Source: a virus
DNA length: 26,843 nt
IMG/VR virus record: IMGVR_UViG_3300019487_000088
Location: 1-26,843 of that record
Direction: 5' to 3' (one strand)
Within the stretch, counting starts at the first letter, position 1. Each line of letters opens with the position of its first letter. Below the pieces are notes generated by a model. The model searched no databases. It was given only the letters and a program-made list of their open reading frames with translations, and was not told the DNA's origin. Below are positions 13,149-22,042 of the stretch, piece by piece. A program made the position numbers and the translations under genes.

Positions 13149-14755
13149 GGTCGGACGCGCGGCTGCTGGTCCCGCCGCTGGAGGCGGAGCCGTGGCCGAC
13201 GCTGGGCCCGGAGGTCTGCGACTTCATCGAGGACCTGCTCGTCCACGGTCCCGGCGACGTGCTGGGCGACCCGGTCGAGCTGACCGACGAGATCCGCGCG
13301 TTCGTCTACCGCTCCTACGAGGTCTACGACCGCGGGCATGAGCTCGCGGGCCGCCGCCGGTTCAAACGCGAGGTCCTGAGCAGGCGCAAGGGGGTCGGCA
13401 AGACTGAGATCGCGGCGTGGGTCGCGATCGCGGAGATGGACCCGACGGCGCCGGTGCGCTGCGACGGCTGGCGTAAGCAGGATGGCGAGTGGGTGCCCGT
13501 GGGACGCCCGGTGCGGGACCCGTACATCCCGATGGTGGCGACCACGGAGCAGCAGACCGACGACCTGGCCTATGGCGCGGTACGAGCGATCCTGACCAAC
13601 GACGACTGCAAGCTGGTCAACGACTACGACGTGGGCCTGGACCGGGTGCTGCACGCGCGGGCGCCCGGCGAGATCAAGCCGCTCGCGTCGGCGCCGAGCG
13701 CCAGGGATGGCGCCCGGACGACGTTTCAGCACTTCGACGAGCCCCACCTGTTCACCAGCGAGCGGCTGCGCAAGGCGCACGCGACGATGCTGCGCAACAT
13801 CCCCAAACGCAAGGCCGCGGACGCGCATTCGCTGGAGACGACGACGATGTACGGGCCAGGTGAGGGGTCGGTGGCCGAGGCCTCGCACCGCTACGCCTTG
13901 CAGGTCGCCGACGGCGCGATCGCCGATGCCAGGTTGCTGTTCGACCACAGGCAGGCCTCGGAGCGGTGGGACCTGGAGGACGAAGAGCAGCTGCGCGCGG
14001 CGATCCGGGAGGCGTCGGGGGACGCGTGGGCGTTCACCGACGTCGAGAGCGTCATCGACTTGTACCGGTCGCCGCAGACGGATGAGAACGAGTGGCGCCG
14101 CTATTGGGGTAATCAGCCGCGGCGGGCGGCGACGAAGTGGACGGCGGTGACGTCGGTGTGGGACGACCGCGCCGACCCGACGCGGGTCGTCGAGGGCGGC
14201 GCCGAGGTGGTGCTGTTCTTCGACGGCTCCTACAGCCGGGACTCGACGGCGTTGGTTGGCTGCACGGTCGAGGCCCGCCCGCACGTGTTCGTGGTGAGGG
14301 CGTGGGAGCGTCCGTTGACCGCGGGGGCGAGTTGGCGCACGCCGCGCAACGAGGTCGACGACGAGGTCGCCGAGGCGATGCAGCGGTGGACGGTGCTCGA
14401 GCTGGCGCCGGACCCGCCCGGCTGGCACCGGGAGATCGAGGACTGGGAGCACACCTACGGCGAGACCGTCGTCCGCTTCGACACGAACCAGCCGTCCCGG
14501 TTCGGCCCGGCGTGTGACAGCTTCGAGAAGGCCGTCGCCGGCGACGAGCTGACCCACGACAACGCTGAGGTGTTGAAACGGCACCTGGAGAACGCCGTAC
14601 CGGTCAAGCGGCGCGGCTATGTCGTGGTGACGAAGGCGTCGGCGGACTCGCCGGACAAGATCGACGTCGCGGTGGGCGCGATCGGGGCGCATCACCGAGC
14701 CGTGTGGCACTACCTGAACCCGACTGAGCCCGAGAGAGGACCGAACATCTGGTGA
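13145..14755 (+). CDS. Terminase large subunit (ATPase/nuclease)
   Basis: 536 residues from the GTG at 13145; an upstream in-frame extension lies inside the small-subunit gene and is unlikely. Walker A is at residues 79-87 (SRRKGVGKT), Walker B at about 194-199 (FQHFDE, with Asp198 and catalytic Glu199), and an ETTT coupling motif at 231-234. The C-terminal RNase H-fold nuclease begins with Asp360 in VVLFFDGSYSRDSTAL and ends with DKIDVAVGAIGAHH. It powers DNA translocation into the prohead through the portal and cuts the concatemer. The order small subunit, large subunit, portal is standard. Confidence 0.92.
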   Translation: MRSDARLLVPPLEAEPWPTLGPEVCDFIEDLLVHGPGDVLGDPVELTDEIRAFVYRSYEVYDRGHELAGRRRFKREVLSRRKGVGKTEIAAWVAIAEMDPTAPVRCDGWRKQDGEWVPVGRPVRDPYIPMVATTEQQTDDLAYGAVRAILTNDDCKLVNDYDVGLDRVLHARAPGEIKPLASAPSARDGARTTFQHFDEPHLFTSERLRKAHATMLRNIPKRKAADAHSLETTTMYGPGEGSVAEASHRYALQVADGAIADARLLFDHRQASERWDLEDEEQLRAAIREASGDAWAFTDVESVIDLYRSPQTDENEWRRYWGNQPRRAATKWTAVTSVWDDRADPTRVVEGGAEVVLFFDGSYSRDSTALVGCTVEARPHVFVVRAWERPLTAGASWRTPRNEVDDEVAEAMQRWTVLELAPDPPGWHREIEDWEHTYGETVVRFDTNQPSRFGPACDSFEKAVAGDELTHDNAEVLKRHLENAVPVKRRGYVVVTKASADSPDKIDVAVGAIGAHHRAVWHYLNPTEPERGPNIW

Positions 14756-14898
14756 ACCGTCGTATCCCTGACCTGGTCGAGCTGGCCGGCGCCGCGCTGA
14801 TCGTCGTCGGCGTGAGCCTGCTCGCCGTGTGGGCCGGCCTGATCATCGCCGGCGCCGCCCTGATCGCGAAGGGCTACGCGATGGAGCAGCGCTCGTGA
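14752..14898 (+). CDS. Small membrane protein between terminase and portal
   Basis: 48 residues from the GTG at 14752 (GTGA overlap with the terminase stop), ending in a GTGA overlap with the portal gene. Nearly the whole protein is hydrophobic (LAGAALIVVGVSLLAVWAGL and following IIAGAALIA), probably two short membrane helices around a small turn. Small membrane proteins are common at this spot in actinophages, but their role is unknown. It is below usual length cut-offs for gene finding. Confidence 0.65.
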   Translation: MNRRIPDLVELAGAALIVVGVSLLAVWAGLIIAGAALIAKGYAMEQRS

Positions 14899-16187
14899 CG
14901 GTGCTGGGCACCCTGCTGGGCCGCCGGTCCTTGGAGGACCCGGCCCGCCCGCTGACCGACGCCAGCCTGTTGGACGTCTTGGGTGGGGAGCCGGCCGAGG
15001 CCGGCGTGGCGGTCACGGTCGAGTCGTCCTCACGGATGCTGGCGGTCTACCGCGCGCACGCGCTGCTGGGCGGGCTCATCGCCGGGCTGCCGCTGCACGC
15101 CTACCAGCGGCACCGCGTGGGCGGTCGGGCGGCCCGGCGGCAGGTCGACGCGCCGGTCATCACCGACCCGCACCCTGACGCCACCCCGTTCGAGGTCTGG
15201 GAGTACCTGGTCGTGTGCCTGATCGCGTGGGGCAACGCCTACGCGTTCAAGGCCCGCGACGGCGCCGGGCGGGTGCGGGAGCTGTGGCCGCTGCACCCGG
15301 CCCGCGTGCGGGTGGAACGCAAGTCGTCCTGGCGGACCGATGCCAACCCGTCCGGGAAGCGGTTTTTCGTGTACGGCGATGACGGCGCTGAGACGGTCTA
15401 CACCGGCGGGCCGCTGGGCGACCTGCTGCACATCCCCGGCCTGTCCTACGACGGGGTGAGGGGTGTCTCCCCGATCGGGCTGGCCCGCCAGGGGATCAGC
15501 CTGGGGCTGGCCGCCGAGCGGTTCGCCGCGCGGATGTTCGGCCGCGGCGCGCTCATCCCCGGCGTGCTGGAGACCGACCAGCAGTTGGAGAAGGAGGACG
15601 CGGAGCGGCTGCAGGCGCAGTGGGCGGCCAAGACCGCGGGAGATTTCGGGCAGTGGCGCATCCCCGTGCTCGACAAGGGCGCGAAGTTCCGCCCGGTCGG
15701 GCTGCCGCCCGCCGACGCGCAGTACATCGAGGTGCGCCGCTTCCAGGTCGTGGAGATCGCCCGCCTGTACGGGCTGCCCCCGCACTTGCTCGCCGACGTC
15801 GAACGCTCGACGAGCTGGGGATCGGGGATCGAGCAGCAGAACATGGCGATGCTGATCTTCACGCTCGATCCGTGGCTGGTCCGCATCGAGCAGCGCGCCA
15901 CCCGCGAGCTGGTGCTGTCCCGCAACACCTACGTCAAGTTCACCCGCGCCGGGCTGCTACGCGCCGACACGGCGACCCGGTACATGGCCTACCAGCGGGC
16001 CTGGACCAACAGCTGGCTGTCCGCCGACGACATCCGCGAGCTGGAAGACCTCGACCCGCTACCCGACGACATTGGCGACCAGTACTTCCGCCCGACCAAC
16101 CTCACGCCGGTCACCAGCCAGCCCGACCCGCAGCCCGACGCGTTGCCGGAAACCGACCCGGAGGAGGAGGACGACAATGCCGACTGA
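14895..16187 (+). CDS. Portal protein (HK97 family)
   Basis: 430 residues from the GTG at 14895. Family features include the N-terminal region around VLAVYRAHALLGGLIAGLPL, VCLIAWGNAYAF, the LWPLHPARVRV stretch, GVSPIGLARQGISLG, and the C-terminal region EIARLYGLPPHLLADVERST. The C-terminus is acidic (PETDPEEEDDNAD). The dodecameric portal is the vertex through which DNA enters and leaves the head and to which the connector attaches. It overlaps the protease gene by 11 bases. Confidence 0.92.
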   Translation: MTVLGTLLGRRSLEDPARPLTDASLLDVLGGEPAEAGVAVTVESSSRMLAVYRAHALLGGLIAGLPLHAYQRHRVGGRAARRQVDAPVITDPHPDATPFEVWEYLVVCLIAWGNAYAFKARDGAGRVRELWPLHPARVRVERKSSWRTDANPSGKRFFVYGDDGAETVYTGGPLGDLLHIPGLSYDGVRGVSPIGLARQGISLGLAAERFAARMFGRGALIPGVLETDQQLEKEDAERLQAQWAAKTAGDFGQWRIPVLDKGAKFRPVGLPPADAQYIEVRRFQVVEIARLYGLPPHLLADVERSTSWGSGIEQQNMAMLIFTLDPWLVRIEQRATRELVLSRNTYVKFTRAGLLRADTATRYMAYQRAWTNSWLSADDIRELEDLDPLPDDIGDQYFRPTNLTPVTSQPDPQPDALPETDPEEEDDNAD

Positions 16188-17007
16188 CGCGCCGGGATGG
16201 CTGGCCCGCGAGCTCGGCCCCGGAGGGCTGGAGTTCCGGACCGTGAGCACGCCCGGTCGGGTACAGGCCCGCGCCGAGAGCGAGGACGACCAGGGCCCGC
16301 GGCTGGTCGGCTACGGCTCAGTGTTCGACCAGCCGGTCACGATCGAGGGGTGGTGGAGCTCATGGGACGAGGAGGTCGCCCCAGGAGCGTGGACCCGCAC
16401 GATCGCCGAGGACGACATCCGCAGCTGCTTCAACCACGACGTCAACGTGCTGTTGGGCCGCAACACCGTCGGCAGCCTGGCGCTGTCCGAGGACGACTAC
16501 GGGCTGGCCTACACCGTCGACATCAACGAGGCGGACCCCCAGGCGATGGGGGTGCACGCCAGGGTCGCCCGCGGCGACGTCGACGGCTCTAGCGTGTTCT
16601 TCCGCGTCGACCGGCAGGAGATCACCTCCCCGAACAAGGACAACGGGCTGGAGCGCGCGAAACGGCGGATCCTGGAGGGGACGCTGTACGAGACCGGCCC
16701 GGTCGTGTTCCCCGCCTTCCCTCAAGCCACCGTGACCGCCCGCGGCGCCAATGTCGTCGAGCGGGTGCTGGCCGCCGCCGGCGTCGCACAAGAGCGGCGG
16801 GCCCGGCTGGCGCACGAGCTGCTGTCTGACCCTGACCGCGTCGAGGTCGAGCTGCGCGCCATGCTGTCGAGGCGCCCGGAGCTCCGCGACGCCGTCTGCA
16901 ACTGCCCCACCCCGCCCACCGTGGCGGCCGCGCGGCTGGCGTTGCGGGCCCGCCGCGCGGCCGCGCTGTCTGCCATGACCGGTCTTTCCGTCCGCAACGA
17001 CCGCTGA
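16177..17007 (+). CDS. Prohead protease (HK97 family)
   Basis: 276 residues from the ATG at 16177, preceded by GAGGAGGAGG; the frame is open further upstream inside the portal gene but with unlikely sequence. The fold and catalytic residues of HK97-type proteases are visible: VGYGSVFDQPVTI, His87 in CFNHDVNVLLGR, TVGSLALSEDDYGLAYTVD, then Ser138/Ser139 in DVDGSSVFFRV and LYETGPVVFPAFPQA. It cleaves the delta domain from the major capsid protein during head maturation and then degrades itself. The C-terminal ~75 residues are helical and basic, typical of a targeting tail. Confidence 0.9.
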   Translation: MPTDAPGWLARELGPGGLEFRTVSTPGRVQARAESEDDQGPRLVGYGSVFDQPVTIEGWWSSWDEEVAPGAWTRTIAEDDIRSCFNHDVNVLLGRNTVGSLALSEDDYGLAYTVDINEADPQAMGVHARVARGDVDGSSVFFRVDRQEITSPNKDNGLERAKRRILEGTLYETGPVVFPAFPQATVTARGANVVERVLAAAGVAQERRARLAHELLSDPDRVEVELRAMLSRRPELRDAVCNCPTPPTVAAARLALRARRAAALSAMTGLSVRNDR

Positions 17008-17022
17008 GGAGGTCTCGGCCAT

Positions 17023-18291
17023 ATGACCGCGACGATGCTGCGCCGCGCGCTGGAGCGGCGCGTGAACACCTGGGAGCAGATGCAAGCCGTCATCGGCGCC
17101 GCCGAGGCGGGGGGCCGTGACCTGTCCGCCGAGGAGGCCCAGACCTGGGACCGGCTGGAGGCCTCACTGCGTGACGACACCGCCACGATCGAGCGGCTCG
17201 AGCGCGCCAACGCGCTGGAGACCCGCCTGGAGACCGTCGACCGCTCCGGGCTGCCCGCCGAGGACCGCACCGGCGACGACCGCGCCGACGCGGCAGAGGA
17301 CCGCGCCGCCGCCTACCAGACCGCGTTCGGCGCCTACCTGCGCCGAGGCCTCGGAGGCGTGCCCGCCGAGCAGCGCGACCTGCTCGAGGCCGGGTTCGTC
17401 CCCGGCGACCAGCTGCGCGCGCAGGGCATCTCCACCGACGCCGCGGGCGGGTTCCTCGTTCCCGAAGGGTTCCGCAACCGGCTGCAAGAGACGATGCGGT
17501 TCTACGCGGCGCTGCGGCCGATCGCGGAGACGATCACGACCGACTCCGGGAACAACCTGCCCTGGCCGACCAACGACGACACCGGCAACGAGGGCGCCTA
17601 CCTGGCCGAGCAGGCCGAAGTGCCCGAGCAGGACATGACCTTCGGGCAACGCCAGCTCGGCGCCCACACCATCACGTCCAAGATGGTCAAGGTGTCCCGC
17701 CTGCTGCTCCAGGACAGCGCGTTCGGCCTGGAGGAGTGGCTGCCCCGCAAGCTCGGCGAGCGCATTGGCCGCCGCGAGAACCGCGCGTTCACGCTGGGGT
17801 CTGGGATCGAGGAGCCCAAAGGCGTGCAGGTCAACGCCGTCGTCGGCAAGACCGGCGCGGGTGGGCAGACCACCTCGGTCACCTACGACGACCTCATCGA
17901 CCTGGAGCACTCGGTCGACGTCGCCTACCGCAACGAGCGGTCCCGCTGGATGTTCCACGACTTGACCCTGGCCGCGCTGCGGAAGGTCAAGGACGCAGAC
18001 GGGCGGCCGCTGTGGCAGCCCAGCCTGCAAGCCGGCGTCGCCAGCACCCTCAACGGCCGTCCTTACACGGTCAACAACAACATGCCGACCATGGCCGCGG
18101 CGGCCAAGAGCATCCTGTTCGGCGACTTCTTCGCCGGCTACGTCATCCGCGACGTCCGCGCGGTCGGGCTGATCCGCCTGGAGGAGCGGTACGCCGAGCG
18201 GCTGCAGGTCGCGTTCTTCTCCTTCGCCCGCCACGACGGCATGGCCCAGGACACCGCAGCCATCCGCGCCTACGCCAACGCCGCAGCCTAA
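17023..18291 (+). CDS. Major capsid protein (HK97 fold)
   Basis: 422 residues with an AGGAGG site nine to ten bases upstream. Residues 1-75 form a charged coiled-coil delta scaffold domain (ERRVNTWEQMQAVIGAAEAG and LRDDTATIERLERANALETR). The mature shell protein begins somewhere near residue 100, after which GGFLVPEGFRNRLQETMRFY, LPWPTNDDTGNEGAYLAEQA and the C-terminal VRAVGLIRLEERYAERLQVA follow the HK97 gp5 family. The protease gene just upstream would remove the delta domain. I could not decide whether crosslinking Lys/Asn residues are present. Confidence 0.92.
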   Translation: MTATMLRRALERRVNTWEQMQAVIGAAEAGGRDLSAEEAQTWDRLEASLRDDTATIERLERANALETRLETVDRSGLPAEDRTGDDRADAAEDRAAAYQTAFGAYLRRGLGGVPAEQRDLLEAGFVPGDQLRAQGISTDAAGGFLVPEGFRNRLQETMRFYAALRPIAETITTDSGNNLPWPTNDDTGNEGAYLAEQAEVPEQDMTFGQRQLGAHTITSKMVKVSRLLLQDSAFGLEEWLPRKLGERIGRRENRAFTLGSGIEEPKGVQVNAVVGKTGAGGQTTSVTYDDLIDLEHSVDVAYRNERSRWMFHDLTLAALRKVKDADGRPLWQPSLQAGVASTLNGRPYTVNNNMPTMAAAAKSILFGDFFAGYVIRDVRAVGLIRLEERYAERLQVAFFSFARHDGMAQDTAAIRAYANAAA

Positions 18292-18302
18292 AGGAGCCTG
18301 TG

Positions 18303-18707
18303 ATGGCTGATCTGTACAGCGAGCACACCACCGTCCAGACCCTCGTGCCGGCCGCCCGAACCGCCAATGGCAACGGGACCACGGTCGACCGTGGCCAGAA
18401 CGGCGACGACTTCGCCTCGGCGATGTTCGTCGTGACCGCCGGGACGATCACCGACGGCACTCACACCATCGTCGTGGAGCACTCCGACAATGACGCCGCC
18501 TGGTCGGCGGTAGCAGCCGGCGACTTGCAAGGCGTCCCGCCGGCGATCCTGGCCGCCGATGACAACAAGCGGTTCGAGGTCGGCTACCAGGGCAAAAAGC
18601 GTTTCCTGCGGGCTAACGTGACCGTGGCGGGCGCGACCACGGGCGGGGTCTATGGCGTCCTGGTCTTGCTCGGCCGCCCCCGTGTCGCCCCGGTCACGAG
18701 GCTGTGA
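18303..18707 (+). CDS. Capsid-adjacent beta-rich protein, possible decoration protein
   Basis: 134 residues from the ATG at 18303 with AAAGGAG at 18290-18295. Predicted all-beta: FASAMFVVTAGTITDGTHTI, HSDNDAAWSAVAAGDLQG, then FEVGYQGKKRFLRANVTVAG. The pattern is seen in many phage structural proteins located after the capsid gene. The strong ribosome-binding site suggests high expression, which would fit a capsid surface or tail-associated component. The exact function is not known. Confidence 0.6.
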   Translation: MADLYSEHTTVQTLVPAARTANGNGTTVDRGQNGDDFASAMFVVTAGTITDGTHTIVVEHSDNDAAWSAVAAGDLQGVPPAILAADDNKRFEVGYQGKKRFLRANVTVAGATTGGVYGVLVLLGRPRVAPVTRL

Positions 18708-19012
18708 TGACGATGGCCGCCACGAAGTGGATCAGGGTCCTGCAGCCGGTCGCCGGCGACGGGTTCTCCTGGAAGCCTGGTGACCTCGTCGAACTGCCCG
18801 CCGCCCAGGCCGACGCCTGGTGCGACGGCACCCGCGCCGAAGCGGTCCGCACACAACCCAGGCAGGTCGCCATGAGCGACACCGAGCAGCCCGGGCCCGA
18901 GGGCGAGGAGGACGAGCGTCAAGAGCGGCCGAGACGGGCCCAGCCGCGGCCGCGGGCAAGTCGGCCGCGGGGCGAGCAGGCCACTGCCCGCCCGGCAGGT
19001 GAGCAGCGCTGA
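18707..19012 (+). CDS. Small head-region protein with Arg/Pro-rich tail
   Basis: 101 residues from the ATG at 18707 (TGATG); a GTG at 18704 or an ATG at 18713 are alternatives. Residues about 6-50 form a compact beta domain (WIRVLQPVAGDGFSWKPGDL and AAQADAWCDGTRAEAV) often seen next to head-tail connector genes. The second half is highly charged and disordered (EGEEDERQERPRRAQPRPRA). Its 3' end carries the ribosome-binding sequence and CTG start of the connector gene. Confidence 0.55.
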   Translation: MTMAATKWIRVLQPVAGDGFSWKPGDLVELPAAQADAWCDGTRAEAVRTQPRQVAMSDTEQPGPEGEEDERQERPRRAQPRPRASRPRGEQATARPAGEQR

Positions 19013-19857
19013 CCGAGACGATCCTGCGGGACACCGCGCGCACCCTTGAGGTCACCTTCTACCCGCCCGGGTCGGAGACCGGCGCCGACGCTGGCGCGAC
19101 CACGATCGAGGTCCTCCGCGGCGACGGCAGCGCGCTCGTAGCCGCCGGCACTCCCGCCACCAACGCGGGTAGCGGAAGGTACACCTTTGCGCTGACCGCG
19201 GCGCAGACGGCTCAGCTGGACCGGCTGGCCGCCGTGTGGACCTCGACGAGCCAGGGCAAGCGCACGACCTATGCCCAGATCGCCGGCGGCGTCTACGCCA
19301 CCCTCGCGGACATCCGCGCCCTCGCGGATCTCGCCGACCCGGCCCGCTACCCCACCGCCCGCCTCGTCGAGTCCCGGCAATGGGCGCAGGCCCTCATCGA
19401 GGACTACTGCAGGGTCGCGTTCGTGCCCCGCTACGCCCGCGAGCAGCTGACCGGATCGGGAGCTCCCATGCTGATCCTGCCGCGGCCGCGGCCGCGGCTG
19501 CTGCTGGCCGCCACCGTCGACGGCGCCGCCGTCACCAGCGGCGACCTAGCCGCCTGGACTCTCAAGCCCAGCGGCGTCGTCGAGCGCACCAGCGCCTTCC
19601 CCGCCGGCCGGCCGGTGGTCGTGGCCTACGAGCACGGCGAGGACGCCCCACCGGCCGACCTGAAGGAGGCGTGTCTGACCTTGTGCCGCTATTGGCTGCT
19701 CAACCGCCGCGAGGCCATGTTCGACCGGGCCCGCGCGGTCCGCGACGAGCTCGGCGTCACCTACCTGTCCCAACCTGGCGACCGCCGCCCCTCCGGGCTG
19801 CCCGCGGTCGATGCGGTCCTCAACCGCTACGCCGATATCACGCCTTCGGTCGGATGA
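19009..19857 (+). CDS. Head-tail connector (HK97 gp6-like) with probable CTG start
   Basis: 282 residues if translation begins at the CTG at 19009, which overlaps the previous stop (CTGA) and has AGGTGAG at 18997-19003. An in-frame stop at 19000-19002 rules out any earlier start. The first ordinary start in frame is the GTG at 19234, which would discard 75 well-formed residues. The N-terminal 75 residues form an Ig-like beta domain (ILRDTARTLEVTFYPPGSET, ending YTFALTAAQTAQLDRLAAVW). Residues about 100-282 are a gp6-type helical connector (FVPRYAREQLTGSG, LKEACLTLCRYWLLNRREAM). N-terminal domain plus connector is a combination known from other actinophages. It docks under the portal. Confidence 0.75.
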   Translation: MTETILRDTARTLEVTFYPPGSETGADAGATTIEVLRGDGSALVAAGTPATNAGSGRYTFALTAAQTAQLDRLAAVWTSTSQGKRTTYAQIAGGVYATLADIRALADLADPARYPTARLVESRQWAQALIEDYCRVAFVPRYAREQLTGSGAPMLILPRPRPRLLLAATVDGAAVTSGDLAAWTLKPSGVVERTSAFPAGRPVVVAYEHGEDAPPADLKEACLTLCRYWLLNRREAMFDRARAVRDELGVTYLSQPGDRRPSGLPAVDAVLNRYADITPSVG

Positions 19858-20294
19858 GCACCTCGACCATCCCCGCCGTCAAGGACGCGCTCGTCGCTCG
19901 GCTGCGCGCCCATCCCACCCTGGCCGGTGTGCAGGTCGAGCGCAGCCACCCCGGCGACACGCTCGAGCAGGAAGCCGTCTGGCTTGGCAGGGTCATTGGG
20001 TCCAACAGCTGGGTCGCGATGCGCGCCGGGCGGAAACCGCGCGACGAGTCCTACACCGTCCAAGTGTTCATCGAGGTCATCATGCCCGGCGAACCCGAGA
20101 CCGCCGCGGAGGACCGGGTCCTGGCGTGCTACGGCGCGCTCGAGGACGTGATCGCCGAAGACCCCCGCCTAGGCGTGACCGGGGTGGAGTCGATGCGTGT
20201 CGCCGAGTACGAGCTGGACTCGGGCATCGACGGGGAAGGCGCCGGCGCGGCCAACATGGCCGCCGGTGTGCTGGTCGGCGCCCGCCTGTCCTAA
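19854..20294 (+). CDS. Tail terminator / neck protein
   Basis: 146 residues, ATGA overlap with the connector gene. The opening STIPAVKDALVARLRAHPTL with VQVERSHPGDTLEQEAVWLG and a central strand YTVQVFIEVIMPGEPETAAE matches the small alpha/beta proteins that cap the tail tube (lambda gpU / HK97 gp10-neighbour type). It would set tail length and join the tail to the head. The assignment is by pattern and position before the tail tube gene. Confidence 0.65.
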   Translation: MSTSTIPAVKDALVARLRAHPTLAGVQVERSHPGDTLEQEAVWLGRVIGSNSWVAMRAGRKPRDESYTVQVFIEVIMPGEPETAAEDRVLACYGALEDVIAEDPRLGVTGVESMRVAEYELDSGIDGEGAGAANMAAGVLVGARLS

Positions 20295-20313
20295 CCAACC
20301 AAGGAGTGATGTG

Positions 20314-20505
20314 ATGCCTAAGCGTGTCTACGTCGGCGCGGTCGACGGGATCGAAACCGTCCTGGACGGCCGTGTCATCGTCGTCGAGCGTGGCCAGGAG
20401 GTCGAGGTCAGCGTCGAGCAGGCGAAGCTGTTGGACGCGCAGCCGGACAATTGGGCGACCGTGGCCGGCGCCCGCAAGGCGACCGCGAAGGACGGTGACG
20501 CCTGA
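20314..20505 (+). CDS. Small structural-region protein
   Basis: 63 residues from the ATG at 20314, with AAGGAG at 20301-20306. A compact beta domain (KRVYVGAVDGIETVLDGRVI, then VVERGQEVEVSVEQAKLLDA) ending in DNWATV, a pattern common in small proteins encoded next to the tail tube in actinophages. Resembles the first half of the 18707-19012 protein. Function unknown. Confidence 0.6.
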   Translation: MPKRVYVGAVDGIETVLDGRVIVVERGQEVEVSVEQAKLLDAQPDNWATVAGARKATAKDGDA

Positions 20506-21494
20506 TGCCTGGAGTCCTGGACGCGCAGCTGCACGTCGGCCGCGAGACCACCTACGGCACACCGGTCGCTACCAGCAGGTCGTACGAGGCGCTGGCGGAC
20601 GGGCACAAGCGCCCGCCCATGCACCTGGTCTCCGAAGGGATGCGGATCGGCGCGCAAGCGACCGAGTCGGACCGCAGCCGCATCGTCAACATGGGCGCCG
20701 AGGGCCCGATCGAGGTCGACGTCCACAACAAGGGGCTCGGGCTGCTGCTCCAGGTGCTCATGGGACCGCCGGTGATCACGACCCCCGGCGGCGGTGTGAA
20801 CAGCCGGCTGCACACCTACGCCTCGACCTCCGACGCGCCCAACGAGTCGCTGACCGTGAAGCTGGGCCGGCCGCCCGTGTCCCCGGCCGCGGTGCAGCCG
20901 TTCACCTACCACGGCGGCGTGCCGACCAAATGGTCGCTGTCGCAGGAGGTCGGCGACGGCGCGTCCGGGCTGCTCAAGCTGAAGCTGGAGATGGACTACG
21001 AGGACGAAGACACCACCACCGCCCTCGACGCGCCCGCCTACCCCACAACCACCACGCCGTACGGCTGGCCCGACCTTGCCCTCACCGTCGCCGGCGCACC
21101 GGTCGATATCATGAAGTTCGGCTTCGAGGCCGACGCCAACGTCAGGACCGACCGACGGTTCTGCCGCGGCTCATCGTTGAAAAAGATGCCCAAGCGGCAG
21201 GGCAGGCCGACCTACACCGGGCAGCTGGACGCCGAGTTCGAGGACCTTGTCCAGTACGACCGGTTCCGCTCGGGCGCGGTCGTGCCGATCGTGGCCAGCT
21301 GGACGGGTGCCATCATCGAAGGCGCCATCCCCTTCCTGCTCAGGGTGACGTTGCAGGCGTGCCAGTACACCGGCGAGACCCCTCAGGTCAGCCTGGACGA
21401 CATGCCCCAGCAGCCGCTGCCCTTCAAGGTCTTGTGGGACCGCACCAACCCCGCGGTCAAGGTCGAATACCAGACCACCGACCTCGCCGCCTAG
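20505..21494 (+). CDS. Major tail tube protein
   Basis: 329 residues, start overlapping the previous stop (TGATG). The N-terminal region (LHVGRETTYGTPVATSRSYE) and the central MRIGAQATESDRSRIVNMGA followed by GPIEVDVHNKGLGLLLQVLM are typical of actinophage tail tube proteins of the phage_tail_tube_4 type. The rest alternates beta strands as expected. Hexamers stack around the tape measure to form the tail shaft. Confidence 0.8.
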   Translation: MPGVLDAQLHVGRETTYGTPVATSRSYEALADGHKRPPMHLVSEGMRIGAQATESDRSRIVNMGAEGPIEVDVHNKGLGLLLQVLMGPPVITTPGGGVNSRLHTYASTSDAPNESLTVKLGRPPVSPAAVQPFTYHGGVPTKWSLSQEVGDGASGLLKLKLEMDYEDEDTTTALDAPAYPTTTTPYGWPDLALTVAGAPVDIMKFGFEADANVRTDRRFCRGSSLKKMPKRQGRPTYTGQLDAEFEDLVQYDRFRSGAVVPIVASWTGAIIEGAIPFLLRVTLQACQYTGETPQVSLDDMPQQPLPFKVLWDRTNPAVKVEYQTTDLAA

Positions 21495-21496
21495 CC

Positions 21497-22042
21497 ATGG
21501 CGGCTCCTGATATCCAGATCGTCGGCCTGCGCGAGGTCCGCCGCGCGCTGCGGCAGGTCGATGAGGAGCTGCCCCGCGAGCTGTCCCGCGAACTGAAGCA
21601 GCGAGTCGCTGTTCCAGTCGCCACGCTGATCGCGGCACGTGTCCCCTTGGGCCCGGGACGGAAGGGCCACTGGCGTAGCGAGATCCGTGCCGGCGGCAAC
21701 GCCCGCGGCGCCTACATCACCTGGGGTCGCAGCGCGCACCGGTGGCGCGGTTGGGTCGAGTTCGGCGGTGACCGGGTCCACAGCGGCGCGATCAAGGGCA
21801 CCCAACGGTTCGCCGAGATCACCCCGACCGGGCTGCGCCGTGGCCGCCGCGTCGTCATTGGTACCGCTCGCGGGCAGCGGCGGGCGATCATCGGCGACAC
21901 CTCAGGGGCTGTCATCAGCCGCCGCCCCTACCTGCCCGAGGGCCGTTACGTCTACCCAACGGTCAAACGCGCCGAGCCGCTCGCCCGCCGCGCCGCTGAG
22001 CGCGTGATCAAGGACCTGGCCCGCAAGGCCGGACTCGACTAG
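21497..22042 (+). CDS. HK97 gp10-like tail completion protein
   Basis: 181 residues from the ATG at 21497, two bases after the tail tube stop and without a clear ribosome-binding site. Features of the gp10 family: IVGLREVRRALRQVDEELPR, a basic middle with GPGRKGHWRSEIR, RWRGWVEFGGDRV and the near-terminal RRPYLPEGRYVYPTVKRAEP. These proteins join neck and tail. In most phages the gene precedes the tail tube; here it follows it. Confidence 0.7.
   Translation: MAAPDIQIVGLREVRRALRQVDEELPRELSRELKQRVAVPVATLIAARVPLGPGRKGHWRSEIRAGGNARGAYITWGRSAHRWRGWVEFGGDRVHSGAIKGTQRFAEITPTGLRRGRRVVIGTARGQRRAIIGDTSGAVISRRPYLPEGRYVYPTVKRAEPLARRAAERVIKDLARKAGLD

Noticed and set aside
12935-14710. Minus-strand 591-residue frame opposite the terminase
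   Set aside because: It is an antisense shadow rich in Arg, Val and His. Terminase motifs on the plus strand are unambiguous.
20324-21496. 572-residue plus-strand frame ending in the gp10-like gene
   Set aside because: Its first two thirds are Arg-rich shadow of the tail tube gene. Only the part from the ATG at 21497 is real.
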